From positions 983,001-1,047,000 of the forward strand of contig CP073344.1 of the NCBI GenBank assembly GCA_024397875.1: a stretch of DNA of 64,000 nucleotides, read 5' to 3'. Below, piece by piece: positions 44,823-55,941 of the stretch. The translations under genes and the position numbers were made by a program. The notes under the pieces were generated by a model that searched no databases, had not been told where the DNA came from, and worked only from the letters and a program-made list of their open reading frames with translations. The DNA is from Amphritea atlantica (lineage in GTDB: Bacteria > Pseudomonadota > Gammaproteobacteria > Pseudomonadales > Balneatricaceae). Position 1 is the first letter of the stretch. The number at the start of each line of letters is the position of its first letter.

Positions 44823-45680
44823 TTACTCCGGGTTAAATATCTCTCTAAGCGCTTGATACATTACTCTGGTATCCACCTCGATACCGGTCCAGTAGTGGAT
44901 GCCGATAGCACCCTGATGAACCAGCATCTGCTGTCCATTGACACATTTGCAGCCCTTCTGTTGAGCGGTTCGGAGCAGAGGCGTCATCGGTGGATTATGG
45001 ATGCCGTCGGCAACCACCATATCTGAACTCAGGGTTTCCCAGTTGATATCAAGCTGTTGGTCGATATTCGGGTAGAGGCCGATGGAGGTGGCATTGATTA
45101 CAATGTCGGTGTCTGCCGGGAGTCGGAAATCCCCATCCCATATTGCAAACGTTGCTGTGGCCGGTGTTTTTTTGCAGATCAGTCGGGTCAGTTTTTCGCC
45201 CCGTTCGCGGGAGCGGTTAACCACCGTGATATGGGCCGCTCCGGCAAATGCCATCTCCACCGCAACCGCGCGGGCCGCGCCGCCCGCGCCAAACAGGATA
45301 ACCTGTGCCCCCTGGGGATCGGTCACCTCATTCAGGGCGGTAACAAAGCCACGGCCATCGGTATTTTCGCCAATATATTCGCCCCTGGCATTACGTACAA
45401 CAGTGTTTACCGCGCCGATAATCATTGCCGACTGTCCCAGCCCGTCGAGATGTTCGATCACCGCTACTTTGTGGGGGATTGAACAGTTGAAGCCTGCCCA
45501 GCCCATCGCCCGGGCGCCGCGTACCGCGTCTTTAAGCAGCTCCGGTGAGACTTCGCAGTTGATATAGCGCCAGTCGAGCTGGTGATGCTGATAAGCGGCT
45601 TCAACCATAGCTACGGTGGGGTTCTCCATCGCCGGCATGGCAAACGAACCGGTCAGGTTGCTGAGAAAGTTCTTATTCAT
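44823..45680 (-). CDS. shikimate dehydrogenase-like NAD(P)-dependent oxidoreductase (AroE family, substrate uncertain)
   Basis: A 285-residue member of the AroE superfamily. The catalytic Lys is in NCSIPHKVAV, with GAVNTVV and the Asp in GENTDGRGF, and the Rossmann motif is ILFGAGGAARAVA. The usual N-terminal SxS pair that binds the shikimate carboxylate (HSKSP in E. coli) aligns to AMENP here, so both serines are lost. Shikimate or quinate is therefore unlikely to be the natural substrate. It follows the FrcBCA genes in the same direction but behind a terminator at 45695-45725, and its start lacks a strong ribosome site. Confidence 0.8.
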   Translation of the reverse strand: MNKNFLSNLTGSFAMPAMENPTVAMVEAAYQHHQLDWRYINCEVSPELLKDAVRGARAMGWAGFNCSIPHKVAVIEHLDGLGQSAMIIGAVNTVVRNARGEYIGENTDGRGFVTALNEVTDPQGAQVILFGAGGAARAVAVEMAFAGAAHITVVNRSRERGEKLTRLICKKTPATATFAIWDGDFRLPADTDIVINATSIGLYPNIDQQLDINWETLSSDMVVADGIHNPPMTPLLRTAQQKGCKCVNGQQMLVHQGAIGIHYWTGIEVDTRVMYQALREIFNPE

Positions 45681-45694
45681 CGGTGGTCTATCTA

Positions 45695-45725
45695 TAAAAA
45701 AAGGCCCTGATGTTTAGTCAGGGCC
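45695..45725 (-). terminator. intrinsic terminator between the sugar ABC genes and the AroE-like gene
   Basis: On the minus strand GGCCCTGA-ctaaaca-TCAGGGCC is followed by eight U's. It lies 16 bp after the ATPase stop codon and 15 bp before the AroE-like start, so that gene needs read-through. Confidence 0.9.
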
Positions 45726-45740
45726 CGGGTTCAGCCTGGT

Positions 45741-46538
45741 TCAGGCAGCGAATGCGCCTGAGGCATGTTCATGGGGGTCCATCGCCCCGGTCATAATGGC
45801 CACGGCTTCTGACATGGTGTGGGTGTCTGGTTTAATCACCGCATGTCGTTTGCCCAGCCGGTGGATATGGATGCGGTCGGCCACTTCAAATACATGAGGC
45901 ATATTGTGACTGATCAGCACCACGGATAAGCCACGATCCCGCACATCTTTAATCAGATTCAGCACCCGGCGGGACTCTTTTACCCCCAGCGCCGCGGTGG
46001 GCTCGTCCATAATCACCACATGCTTGGCAAAGGCTGCCGAGCGGGCCACGGCCACTCCCTGACGCTGACCGCCGGACAGGGTTTCCACCGCCTGATTGAT
46101 ATTCTGAATGGTCAACAGGCCGAGTTCAGAAAGCTTCTGGCGGGCATTATCATGCATCGCTTTCTTGTCCAGCATGCGGAATACCTTACCCAGAATGCCC
46201 GGGCGCAGTTGTTCACGGCCGAGATAGAGGTTATCGGCGATATCCAGTGATGGGGCGACTGCGAGATTCTGGTATACGGTTTCGATACCGGCGTTGCGGG
46301 CGTCCATCGGGCTTTTGAAGTTCACGGTTTCATTATCCAGTTTGACCGTGCCTCTGTCGGGCACCAGAGCGCCAGAGAGGGCTTTGATCAGTGACGATTT
46401 ACCGGCACCGTTATCACCGATGACGGCCAGAATTTCCCCTGGATAAAGGTCGAAATCGGCGCCATCCAGGGCAGTCACATGGCCATAACGTTTTACCAGT
46501 CCGCGTGCCTGTAATACTGTAGCTTTATCGTTATTCAT
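45741..46538 (-). CDS. frcA: sugar ABC transporter ATP-binding protein, FrcA-like
   Basis: A 265-residue single-domain ABC ATPase of the CUT2 class, similar in shape to FrcA of rhizobia. Walker A is GDNGAGKSSLI, the signature LSGGQRQGVAVAR, and Walker B HVVIMDEPTAALG. I start it at 46538 (MNNDKATVLQARG), 2 bp after the permease stop codon, rather than at 46559. Unlike RbsA it has one ATPase domain, as FrcA does. It powers the FrcC permease. Confidence 0.85.
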   Translation of the reverse strand: MNNDKATVLQARGLVKRYGHVTALDGADFDLYPGEILAVIGDNGAGKSSLIKALSGALVPDRGTVKLDNETVNFKSPMDARNAGIETVYQNLAVAPSLDIADNLYLGREQLRPGILGKVFRMLDKKAMHDNARQKLSELGLLTIQNINQAVETLSGGQRQGVAVARSAAFAKHVVIMDEPTAALGVKESRRVLNLIKDVRDRGLSVVLISHNMPHVFEVADRIHIHRLGKRHAVIKPDTHTMSEAVAIMTGAMDPHEHASGAFAA

Positions 46539-46540
46539 GA

Positions 46541-47620
46541 TTACACCTTCCGAATCCACTGGTCCATACCGACTGCTACGATGATGAGCAGGCCGACGGT
46601 AAATTCCTGCCAGAGTACATCGACTCCTGCCAGTGCCAGACCGTTACGAAATACCCCGACTACCAGGGCGCCAATGAGTGTGCCGAAGATTGATCCGCGG
46701 CCACCGAACAGACTACAGCCGCCGATCACCACTGCGGTGATACTGTCGAGGTTAGCGGTCATGCCCGCTTGTGGGCTGACCGAACCGATCCGGCCGATAA
46801 GTGCCCAGGCACCAATGGCACAGATAGCGCCGGCGACGATGTAAACAGACATCAGGATACGGTTGGTGCGGATACCTGCCAGGCTGGCTGCGCCCGGATC
46901 ATCACCGGTGGCATACACATGCTTACCCCAGGCGGTCCAGTTGAGGGCGTACCAGATCAGGGCAAACAGCGCGACCATCAGCAACGAACCATAGGTCAGT
47001 TTGGCGCCAAAAAATTCGACGGTGTGTCCGGTCCAGTGAAGCAGTGGAGCGGTTTGTTCAATGGCCTGAGAACGGATGGTTTCGCTCTTGGAATACCACA
47101 GGTTCAGGGCAAAGAAGATGTTCCAGGTGCCCAGGGTGACGATAAAGGGGGGCAGGCGGAACAGGGTGACCAGTATGCCATTGATGTAACCGGCTATAGC
47201 ACCGGCGGCGATACCGGCCAGCAGGGCTATCTCAGCGGGCAGACCAATATCGATCGCCATTTTACCCATGATGACGGAGGTCAGTACCATGATGGCACCC
47301 ACCGACAGGTCGATACCGGCCGTCAGGATAATCAGCGTCTGGGCGATACCCAGAATACCGATGATGGTCACCTGCTGAAGAATCAGTGACATGTTGAAGG
47401 GGTGCAGAAAACGCTCGCCGATAATAATGCTGAATGCGATGACGGCGAGTAACAATACGATGGCAGGGGCCGCAGTTGGGTTTGCATGGAAGAAGCGGTG
47501 AGTCTTCTCAACAAGTGACAGTGTCTCTTTTTCAAATGAAGCAACTTCACCACCTGCAGAAGCTGCGACCAACTCGTGATCAGCTGTCTCTGTTGTTTTT
47601 AATGTGCTTGAGTTAGCCAT
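46541..47620 (-). CDS. frcC: sugar ABC transporter permease, FrcC-like
   Basis: A 359-residue CUT2 permease with an N-terminal soluble stretch of about 50 residues and some nine membrane helices. Blocks IGILGIAQTLIILTAGIDLS, LVTLFRLPPFIVTLGTW and DSITAVVIGGCSLFGGRGSI are typical of the fructose/ribose family. A good ribosome site (AGGAGAAT) precedes the ATG. It lies 75 bp after the binding-protein gene. Confidence 0.88.
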   Translation of the reverse strand: MANSSTLKTTETADHELVAASAGGEVASFEKETLSLVEKTHRFFHANPTAAPAIVLLLAVIAFSIIIGERFLHPFNMSLILQQVTIIGILGIAQTLIILTAGIDLSVGAIMVLTSVIMGKMAIDIGLPAEIALLAGIAAGAIAGYINGILVTLFRLPPFIVTLGTWNIFFALNLWYSKSETIRSQAIEQTAPLLHWTGHTVEFFGAKLTYGSLLMVALFALIWYALNWTAWGKHVYATGDDPGAASLAGIRTNRILMSVYIVAGAICAIGAWALIGRIGSVSPQAGMTANLDSITAVVIGGCSLFGGRGSIFGTLIGALVVGVFRNGLALAGVDVLWQEFTVGLLIIVAVGMDQWIRKV

Positions 47621-47695
47621 GGGATTCTCCTGGTATTACTCTGAAACGAGCAGGGTGAACTCACCCTGCTGTTGTGTTGCTTTATGCGTCGGGTT

Positions 47696-48718
47696 TTAGC
47701 CCCAACACATAGTCAAACCTTCAGATGAACTCTTGGCTCCGATATGACTCACGGGTTTGTCGGTAATCAGCTCAACACCGGTATTGACGAAATCCAGTCC
47801 CTCTGTGGTCTGGGGTTTTTCGCCGGTTGTGGCAAACTTAAGGATTGCATCCACGCCCATTGACGCCATACGCAGCGGGAACTGCATAGAGGTAGCGCCG
47901 ATCACACCGTCTTTGACGTTTTCAACGCCTGGACAGCCGCCATCGACAGAGACGATCAGCACATCATCGGCACGGCCTGCGGACTTCAGTGCTTCATAAG
48001 CGCCTGCCGCTGCCGGTTCATTGATGGTGTAGACCACATTGATCTCGGGATCTTTCTGCAACATGTTTTCCATCGCCCGGCGACCGCCTTCCTCAGCACC
48101 GCTGGTGACATCGTTGCCGACAATACGTGGATCGGTTTCGTCACCGATACGGTCAGGGTCATTCAGGTCGATACCGAAGCCTTTCAGAAAGCCCTGATCA
48201 CGGGCAACATCGACAGTGATCTGGCTGCTGTTGAGATCAAGCATGGCAATTTTAGCGGTTGCCGCTTTATCACCCAGGGTTGCGGCAGCCCACTGACCGA
48301 TCATCTCACCGGCTTTAAAGTTGTCGGTGGCAAAGGTTGCATCCGCTGCGGTTGCAGGACTCAGTGGTGTGTCCAACGCAATTACAAGAAGACCGGCTTC
48401 ACGGGCGCGCTCGATGGCAGGTACGATACCAGCCGGATCGCTTGGGGTGATCAGAATCCCTTTGGCACCGGCTGAAATCAGGTTTTCCACTGCCTGTACC
48501 TGGGACTGGTTATCACCGTCAAATTTGCCGGAAAAGGTCCGCAGTTCAATTCCCATTGCATCAGCTTTATGCTGTGCGCCTTCACGCATTTTGACGAAAA
48601 ATGGGTTGGTATTGGTTTTGGTTATCAGGCCAACGACCGGCTTGTCAGCTGCCATGGCGAAAGGCGCAGAGAGCGCGGTGGCCAGCATAACGGCTTGAAC
48701 AATTGATTTCTTATTCAT
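47696..48718 (-). CDS. frcB: sugar ABC transporter substrate-binding protein, FrcB-like
   Basis: A 340-residue periplasmic protein with signal peptide [18 protein letters not shown]...AMA and mature start [20 protein letters not shown]. The pattern [18 protein letters not shown] and the SVDGG-containing hinge match FrcB of Rhizobium; the likely ligand is fructose, possibly also other sugars. I start it at 48718, with an AAGGAAAG site just upstream. The promoter region holds the shared operator at 48864-48909. Confidence 0.88.
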   Translation of the reverse strand: MNKKSIVQAVMLATALSAPFAMAADKPVVGLITKTNTNPFFVKMREGAQHKADAMGIELRTFSGKFDGDNQSQVQAVENLISAGAKGILITPSDPAGIVPAIERAREAGLLVIALDTPLSPATAADATFATDNFKAGEMIGQWAAATLGDKAATAKIAMLDLNSSQITVDVARDQGFLKGFGIDLNDPDRIGDETDPRIVGNDVTSGAEEGGRRAMENMLQKDPEINVVYTINEPAAAGAYEALKSAGRADDVLIVSVDGGCPGVENVKDGVIGATSMQFPLRMASMGVDAILKFATTGEKPQTTEGLDFVNTGVELITDKPVSHIGAKSSSEGLTMCWG

Positions 48719-48863
48719 GGCAAACTTTCCTTTTATTTTTATCTTTTTGGGTTGTCGTATAACGGAGGATTTTGAATCCATTGTTCATCAGTATTTATGA
48801 GCAAGGGGATCTCTGAATGACGCTGCTCTGCTGAATCTCAGTGTCTATTTAAAAGGAGGGGAA

Positions 48864-48909
48864 TTAACGGGGAATTTCGGGTGAGTGTCAGCGTGTTAAC
48901 AATTGAAAT
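48864..48909. promoter_or_regulatory. putative sugar-regulon operator upstream of frcB
   Basis: TTAAC (48864-48868), 27 nt, then TTAACAATTGAAAT (48896-48909). It lies 146 bp before the frcB start. The rest of the 357-bp gap 48719-49075 holds no gene; a 98-codon minus frame (48838-49134) overlaps the kbl end and is not credible. Confidence 0.65.
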
Positions 48910-49028
48910 ATGGCGCGCGGCTGATCCAGGCGTTTTGGATGGGATTTTGACGGGATAGCGTTGTTGCAAGGGTAATCTGCAAAGGTAATTTGAAAAAAAG
49001 GGGGGCGTGATGGATGAACACCACAGGT

Positions 49029-49048
49029 AAGGCCATTTTTCAGGCCTT
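49029..49048. other. stem-loop after kbl
   Basis: AAGGCC pairs with GGCCTT around an 8-nt A/T-rich loop, 28 bp beyond the kbl stop codon. There is no U-tract on the minus strand. Confidence 0.4.
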
Positions 49049-49075
49049 GCATGGGCGTTCATCAATTGAGTGTGA

Positions 49076-50281
49076 TTATATACCCATCTGAGACTTGACC
49101 CGGCCAAAGGCTTCAATGGCAAACTCAATATCATTCTGGGTCAATGCCGCGGACATCTGCGTACGAATACGGGCTTTTCCCTTTGGCACTACCGGGTAGG
49201 AGAAGGCAACGACATAAACCCCTTGCTCTAACATAGCGTTAGCAAACAGACCCGCTACTTTCGCATCGTGCAACATGACAGGCACAATCGGGTGCTCCCC
49301 TGGTAGCAGCTCAAACCCTTGTCGCTCCAAACCGTCCCGGAACACGGCGGTATTGTTAATCAACTGATCACGCAGGGTGCTGGATTCGGTGATCAGCTCA
49401 ATGGCCTTCAACGCTCCTGCCACGACGGGTGGCGCCACAGTGTTAGAGAACAGGTAGGGCCGTGAACGCTGCCGTAAAAGCTCAACAATTTCGTGACTGG
49501 CACTGGTATAACCGCCGCTGGCGCCGCCGAGCGCTTTCCCAAGGGTGCCGGTGATAATATCCACACGGTCCATACAGTGGCGATACTCATGCGTACCCCG
49601 ACCACCGGCACCGATAAAACCGGTTGAGTGAGCATCATCAAAATGCACCAGGGCGTGGTATTTTTCCGCCAGATCACAGATCTCATCCAGACGGGCAATG
49701 TAGCCGTCCATGGAGAAGACGCCGTCGGTGGAGATCAGTTTGAAACGCGCGCCGTTTTTGTCAGCCGCCTGTAGCTGTTGCTCCAGGTCTGCCATATTGC
49801 TGTTGCGATAACGATAGCGCCTGGCCTTACACAGACGGATGCCATCGATAATACTGGCATGGTTCAATTCATCGGAAATGATTGCATCATCTTCAGTCAG
49901 CAGGGTTTCAAACAATCCACCGTTAGCATCGAAGCATGAAGGGTAGAGGATAGTACTTTCCATACCGAGAAATTCACTGAGCTTATCCTCCAGCTGTTTA
50001 TGCAGGACCTGGGTTCCGCAAATAAACCGGACTGACGCCATCCCATAGCCCCACTGCTCTAAACCCGCTTTGGCCGCCGCGTTTACCTGCGGGTGCTGGG
50101 ATAGCCCGAGATAGTTGTTTGCACAGAGGTTCAGCACCTGTCTGGCCCCGGTTTGAATTTCCCGCGCAACGCCTACATGGGCACCCTGTGGTGAGGTGAT
50201 CAGGCGCTCTCGCTTAAAGAGACCGGCGGTCTCAAGCTCTGTCAGCTGCTGAGCTATATGTTCCTGAAACTGATTGTGCAC
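49076..50281 (-). CDS. kbl: 2-amino-3-ketobutyrate CoA ligase (glycine C-acetyltransferase)
   Basis: A 401-residue PLP enzyme that splits 2-amino-3-oxobutyrate with CoA into glycine and acetyl-CoA, the second step of threonine degradation. It has [34 protein letters not shown] and the PLP Lys in [17 protein letters not shown], and its length is normal. The gene is 27 bp after tdh and cotranscribed. Confidence 0.95.
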   Translation of the reverse strand: MHNQFQEHIAQQLTELETAGLFKRERLITSPQGAHVGVAREIQTGARQVLNLCANNYLGLSQHPQVNAAAKAGLEQWGYGMASVRFICGTQVLHKQLEDKLSEFLGMESTILYPSCFDANGGLFETLLTEDDAIISDELNHASIIDGIRLCKARRYRYRNSNMADLEQQLQAADKNGARFKLISTDGVFSMDGYIARLDEICDLAEKYHALVHFDDAHSTGFIGAGGRGTHEYRHCMDRVDIITGTLGKALGGASGGYTSASHEIVELLRQRSRPYLFSNTVAPPVVAGALKAIELITESSTLRDQLINNTAVFRDGLERQGFELLPGEHPIVPVMLHDAKVAGLFANAMLEQGVYVVAFSYPVVPKGKARIRTQMSAALTQNDIEFAIEAFGRVKSQMGI

Positions 50282-50308
50282 GACAGTTCTCCTGATTTTG
50301 TAAAGTGG

Positions 50309-51346
50309 TTAACTTAATGATGAGTCCCAGTTGAGAATAACCTTGCAGGCCTCTCCGCTGTTCATTACATCAAACCCGTGTTGGAAATCCGTGTAGTCGA
50401 AACGGTGAGTAATGACGGCGGAAATATCGAGTCCTGATTCAATAAAGACTGACATTTTGTACCAGGTTTCATACATCTCCCGGCCGTAAATACCTTTCAG
50501 GGTCAGCATATTGAAAATGACCAGGCTCCAGTCAATAGCCACTGGATCGGCGGGAATGCCTAATATAGAGACCTTTCCACCATGACACATGTGACTCAGT
50601 AAGTCCTGAAACGCTGCGGGGTTGCCCGACATCTCCAGGCCAATATCAAAGCCCTCGGTCATGCCCAGCTGTTTGCGCACAGTGCTCAGGCTTTGTCTGG
50701 TCACATCGACTGTACAGGTCGCGCCCAATTTTTTTGCCAGGGCTAAGCGCTGAGGGTTGATATCGGTAATCACCACATGGCGGGCACCGGCATGGCGACA
50801 GACGGCGGCGGCCATGATGCCGATAGGCCCCGCGCCGGTAATGAGAATGTCTTCGCCCAGGAGGTCATACTGTAGTGCGGTGTGTACCGCGTTGCCAAAG
50901 GGATCAAACAGCGCGGCTATATCGAGATCGATTCCGGGGCGGTGTTCCCACACATTGGACATCGGCAAAGCCAGGTATTCGGCAAAAGCGCCCTGCCTGT
51001 TCACCCCCACACCGCTGGTATGTGAGCATAGATGACGGCGCCCAGCCATACAGTTGCGGCAACGGCCACAGACCACATGGCCTTCCCCTGAAACGATCTG
51101 TCCGGGATGGAAGTCATTGACGTTAGAGCCAACCTCGATGATCTCCCCAACGAATTCATGGCCGATGACCATAGGGACTGGAATAGTCTTTTGCGCCCAG
51201 CTATCCCAGTTATAGATATGCAAATCGGTGCCACAGATGGCGGTGCGCTTTATTTTGATCAGGACATCGTTGATACCGATATCTGGAGTGGGGACCTCTT
51301 CCAGCCATAAGCCGGGTTCTGACTTCTTTTTTACCAACGCTTTCAT
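50309..51346 (-). CDS. tdh: L-threonine 3-dehydrogenase
   Basis: A 345-residue zinc alcohol dehydrogenase family enzyme that oxidises threonine to 2-amino-3-oxobutyrate with NAD. The catalytic Cys is in [15 protein letters not shown], the structural-zinc Cys are in [15 protein letters not shown], and [12 protein letters not shown] is the NAD motif. I start it at 51346 ([14 protein letters not shown]), where it aligns with the E. coli enzyme. A TTAATAATTG word lies at 51382, but without the second half of the sugar operator. Confidence 0.95.
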   Translation of the reverse strand: MKALVKKKSEPGLWLEEVPTPDIGINDVLIKIKRTAICGTDLHIYNWDSWAQKTIPVPMVIGHEFVGEIIEVGSNVNDFHPGQIVSGEGHVVCGRCRNCMAGRRHLCSHTSGVGVNRQGAFAEYLALPMSNVWEHRPGIDLDIAALFDPFGNAVHTALQYDLLGEDILITGAGPIGIMAAAVCRHAGARHVVITDINPQRLALAKKLGATCTVDVTRQSLSTVRKQLGMTEGFDIGLEMSGNPAAFQDLLSHMCHGGKVSILGIPADPVAIDWSLVIFNMLTLKGIYGREMYETWYKMSVFIESGLDISAVITHRFDYTDFQHGFDVMNSGEACKVILNWDSSLS

Positions 51347-51731
51347 GTTCAATAACCCGCTTCGCAATTAAGCGTATTGATTAATAATTGTTTTAAAAAG
51401 ACTGTGATTGAACAACGGATTGAAACAGCAATTCTTTATAGTTTTCTAAATAGTTTCCTAAGCTAATATACCCAAGTGAAATACGACTCAGAAGCGATGC
51501 GTTACAGGTCAAAGGGGCGTTTTTATTAATGGATGGCCGAACTAAAGTCGTTGCGATACATTATCCTGAGGCTCCTTCACGTTTTGTATCGGCATTTGTT
51601 ACCCCGCTGGATATAGTCTAGTTGAGTACCTTGTTTTCGCCATGGATGAAGGCTGGCGCCACAATTTGAACAGTTGCTTCAGTGTACCGATCACCCGCAT
51701 TGGCAGAGACAGGTCTGGTATTTTAAACGCA

Positions 51732-51765
51732 TAAAAAAACCGGCATCAGGGAAGCGAGTGCCGGT
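51732..51765 (-). terminator. intrinsic terminator after porin 1
   Basis: On the minus strand AACCGGCA...TGCCGGTT is followed by seven U's, about 85 bp after the porin stop codon. The 501-bp gap 51347-51847 otherwise holds only short frames, including a 30-codon frame at 51529-51621. Confidence 0.85.
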
Positions 51766-51847
51766 TGTTACTGACGGAAGCGCATTCAGACACCCGAAGG
51801 GGGAGGGTGCCCGGATGTGAAGGTCAGACTTTGTTAAAAGGTGTCAT

Positions 51848-52807
51848 TTAAAAAGTGTAGTTGAACCGTACCCGGGCTGCGGTGGTTTCATCGTCCACCA
51901 CATTTGATGCGCTCGAGTAAGATCCGGCAAACGTGACCGTCGCCTCTTTTATGTCAAACAGTGGAACTGAATAGGCAACATAGGTGGTGGTAACGTCAGG
52001 ATCAGCACCGCTGGCATTGTCCTCTTCGGAGTGAATTACACCGGCACCAAAATTACCGTAGGTGACGTTGGCGGCATAGGAGTTTACTGTCTGATCGGTG
52101 TTGTCATCTTCCAGACGGGATGCAGAGAGATTGACGTTGGCACCGGACAGATCAAAGTTTGCCGTTAATGCATAACCGGTCTGATCAACATTGCCGCCGG
52201 CGAGCAGGTCGTATTTAACGCTTTCGAAGCCTGCGGTCAGGCTGAATGCGTCTGCACTCCAGGTAACGGAGGGACGGTAACCGGATACAGCGGTACCATT
52301 ATCGCCGGCAGTGTCATCGTCACCATAGATCGTATCCAGTTCAAACTTCAGGCTGTCAGAGGCTTTAAAGTGCAGGGCGATCTGGCCGCCATCATCACCG
52401 GCGAATCCGCGCACCTTGTTGGCTTCATAAACCGATACGCCACCGGCATGTGCAACCAATGTATCTTTACCCAGCGGGAACAGGTTAATCGCTTCGAAGC
52501 GACCGATCTGTGCATCCCAGGTGCTGTTGCCCAGTTGAATATAGGCATCACGCACCACCACATTTTTATCACCATCGGTTGTCAGACGTACACCGCCTTT
52601 GGCAGCAACAAAGTACTCTCCGTTCTCACGTTTTGAGGCGACATTCAGTTCGACAAAACCGTTCTGATCAAAGGTTGTGGATGAGGCAGCAGTATCAACC
52701 GCATCGGTATCCAGTTCCAGGTTAGCATCAAATGCCAGTTGTGCCTGAGCGGTACCTGCTAATAGGCAGCTAATAACAGCGGAGGTCAATAAAATGGACT
52801 GTTTCAA
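51848..52807 (-). CDS. outer-membrane porin, copy 1
   Basis: A 319-residue beta-barrel protein. The signal peptide MKQSILLTSAVISCLLAGTA ends near QAQ, and the mature protein starts LAFDANLELDTDAVD. The rest alternates polar and apolar residues and ends in RVRFNYTF, the terminal Phe recognised by the outer-membrane assembly machinery. Context suggests sugar passage: it lies behind the fructokinase gene and carries the shared operator upstream. The mature part differs from copy 2 (56620-57579) at only four residues, while the signal peptides differ more. Confidence 0.85.
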   Translation of the reverse strand: MKQSILLTSAVISCLLAGTAQAQLAFDANLELDTDAVDTAASSTTFDQNGFVELNVASKRENGEYFVAAKGGVRLTTDGDKNVVVRDAYIQLGNSTWDAQIGRFEAINLFPLGKDTLVAHAGGVSVYEANKVRGFAGDDGGQIALHFKASDSLKFELDTIYGDDDTAGDNGTAVSGYRPSVTWSADAFSLTAGFESVKYDLLAGGNVDQTGYALTANFDLSGANVNLSASRLEDDNTDQTVNSYAANVTYGNFGAGVIHSEEDNASGADPDVTTTYVAYSVPLFDIKEATVTFAGSYSSASNVVDDETTAARVRFNYTF

Positions 52808-52901
52808 CGTGATTCACCTTTTCGTTTTATTATTTTCAGTTAAGCGCTTATCAGGTGGAGTTTGATCACCTGACGCAGACTGCTATTGAAAAGGTTGAGA
52901 A

Positions 52902-52947
52902 TTAACGTCTGATTTTGGTTTTTATACGGTCTGTTAATAATTGAAAT
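52902..52947. promoter_or_regulatory. putative sugar-regulon operator upstream of porin 1
   Basis: TTAAC (52902-52906), 27 nt, then TTAATAATTGAAAT (52934-52947). It lies 95 bp before the porin start. The 305-bp gap 52808-53112 also holds the frk terminator. Confidence 0.65.
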
Positions 52948-53037
52948 GTTGGATAAGAATATCCCGGGGCTTGTGATACATGGTCTGTATAGCAAAGGCG
53001 TCTTTTATAAGCAGAACAGGCAGTGTGGGGAAAACGT

Positions 53038-53078
53038 ATAAAAAGGTCCCGATAAAACGATGTTTATCAGGACCTTTT
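53038..53078. terminator. bidirectional terminator between frk and porin 1
   Basis: AAAAGGTCC-c-GATAAA pairs with TTTATC-a-GGACCTTTT around a 6-nt loop. The stem is flanked by A-runs and T-runs on both sides, and it lies 35 bp after the frk stop codon. Confidence 0.8.
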
Positions 53079-53112
53079 GGGACGCTGTTGTCTGCTTGCA
53101 GAGTAGCGAGAC

Positions 53113-54078
53113 TTATAACTGCAGGTCGTTTATGCCGGGTAGTGAGGTGAAGGCGCCTTTGTGGGACACCGCGTAGGCACCGCACTGAGATGCGAATCGC
53201 AGAGCTTTTTCTAATCTGTCCGGCGTGTTCAGCAGCGTATTCAGTTCACTGTGCTGGCAGTCCATAGCGGCAAGCTGATAGATAAATCCACCAATAAACG
53301 CATCCCCCGCGGCGGTGCTGTCGACCATAGAGACGCTGGGTGGGATGACCGTTCCTGTGTTCTGTTGGCTGAAGTAACGCAAAGGGTTGCCGCCATCGGT
53401 CAGCAGCACCAGAGACACTCCGTTATCCAGTAGTCGCTGTAACACCTCATCCTGTGAGGAGCTGGCCGCGAGAAAGTTCATCTCATCCAGACTCAGCTTA
53501 ACCATATCGGCCAGCGCCAGTGCCTGCCAGATGGGGGCTGCCGGGTCGCTGCCCGCAGGCCATAAATTGCTGCGCAGGTTGACATCAAAACTGATCAGAA
53601 AACCGGCTGCTTTAGCTTTGTCTATCCCGGCAAGAGTCGCCTCTCTGATCCCGGTTGCCGTCAGAGTATTGGAGCAAAAGTGAAAGATGCCCGCATCCGC
53701 AAACCAGTGATCGTCAAACTCATCCGCTGTAAACAACATATCGGCAGAGGGGTTACGGTAGAAAGTGAAACTGCGCTCTCCCTCTGCGTCCAGTGAGACA
53801 AACGCCAGTGCAGTGTTGGCTGCCTCGGTATTCAGCAGGTAATCGGTATTCACGCCGGCTTCATGCAGCGACTGCCGCATAAAAACACCAAACATATCAG
53901 TGCCAATTTTACCGGCCATGTAGCTGTTGCCGCCCAATTTTCCCACGGCGGCCGCGACATTTGCCGGGGCTCCTCCGGGGTATTTAGCGAACTGTTCAAC
54001 TCCGCTGGACTGGTTTTCACTGACCTGGCTGGAGAGCATATCGACCAGAGCTTCGCCAAAAGAGATGACCTTTAGCAT
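53113..54078 (-). CDS. frk: PfkB-family fructokinase
   Basis: A 321-residue carbohydrate kinase. The N-terminal motif is FAKYPGGAPANVAAAVGKLGG, and the catalytic C-terminal motif is MVDSTAAGDAFIGGFIYQL (usual form DTTGAGD). Family and context point to fructose plus ATP giving fructose 6-phosphate in the cytoplasm. The upstream gene is eno in the same direction and the downstream gene is porin 1; the shared operator lies 93 bp upstream. Confidence 0.88.
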   Translation of the reverse strand: MLKVISFGEALVDMLSSQVSENQSSGVEQFAKYPGGAPANVAAAVGKLGGNSYMAGKIGTDMFGVFMRQSLHEAGVNTDYLLNTEAANTALAFVSLDAEGERSFTFYRNPSADMLFTADEFDDHWFADAGIFHFCSNTLTATGIREATLAGIDKAKAAGFLISFDVNLRSNLWPAGSDPAAPIWQALALADMVKLSLDEMNFLAASSSQDEVLQRLLDNGVSLVLLTDGGNPLRYFSQQNTGTVIPPSVSMVDSTAAGDAFIGGFIYQLAAMDCQHSELNTLLNTPDRLEKALRFASQCGAYAVSHKGAFTSLPGINDLQL

Positions 54079-54105
54079 GGTTGTGTTCCTGAACGGTTAT
54101 TAGGG

Positions 54106-54139
54106 AAGGGGTGTGGCAAAAAACGGGTCCACACCCCTT
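54106..54139. other. stem-loop between eno and frk
   Basis: AAGGGGTGTGG (54106-54116) pairs perfectly with CCACACCCCTT (54129-54139). The loop is 12 nt. No U-tract is seen on either side; it lies in the frk leader. Confidence 0.6.
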
Positions 54140-54170
54140 ATTATAATGACTCTATTTAAAAACTCGTGCG

Positions 54171-54216
54171 TTAACTGCAAATGACTGAGGGTTTAACGCC
54201 CGTTAACAATTGTAAT
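54171..54216. promoter_or_regulatory. putative sugar-regulon operator upstream of frk
   Basis: TTAAC (54171), 27 nt, then TTAACAATTGTAAT (54203-54216), with an extra TTAAC at 54193, ten bp before the last one. It lies 93 bp before the frk start and just after the eno stop codon. Confidence 0.65.
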
Positions 54217-54243
54217 CACCTATCGCTTAATCGAGGATGCGGG

Positions 54244-55677
<1,434 letters not shown>

Positions 55678-55941
55678 CTAAATACCGAACGGTTCTAAAA
55701 AAAAGAGAGGTTTCTACGGATTTTCAGTCATATCTCATGTTTAGGACATATCCTTTAGAGGACGTCTCTTATCAGGTCATTGGTCACTCTTTACAAACCT
55801 CAGGGTTTGTAATGGTCTGTCAGTATCAATGCTGCTTTCAGGGTCTGCCCGGGTCAGGGTACTCGTGGCAGTGATGAGGGACAGATTATTCGGAGGTACA
55901 GGCGGACTATCCTCCATATTCTGAATGCCGGGAGTCAGGTT

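Noticed and set aside
48838..49134. 98-codon minus frame overlapping the kbl 3' end
   Set aside because: It covers the frcB operator region and kbl coding sequence in another frame; composition is not protein-like.
51382..51395. TTAATAATTG word upstream of tdh as a fifth sugar operator
   Set aside because: No TTAAC-like half-word at the required 32-bp distance; the same holds for the word at 37397 before ycjX.
51529..51726. 30-codon frame followed in another frame by a 37-codon stretch, as if one frameshifted small gene
   Set aside because: No similarity I recognise, weak ribosome site, and short frames of this size are expected by chance.
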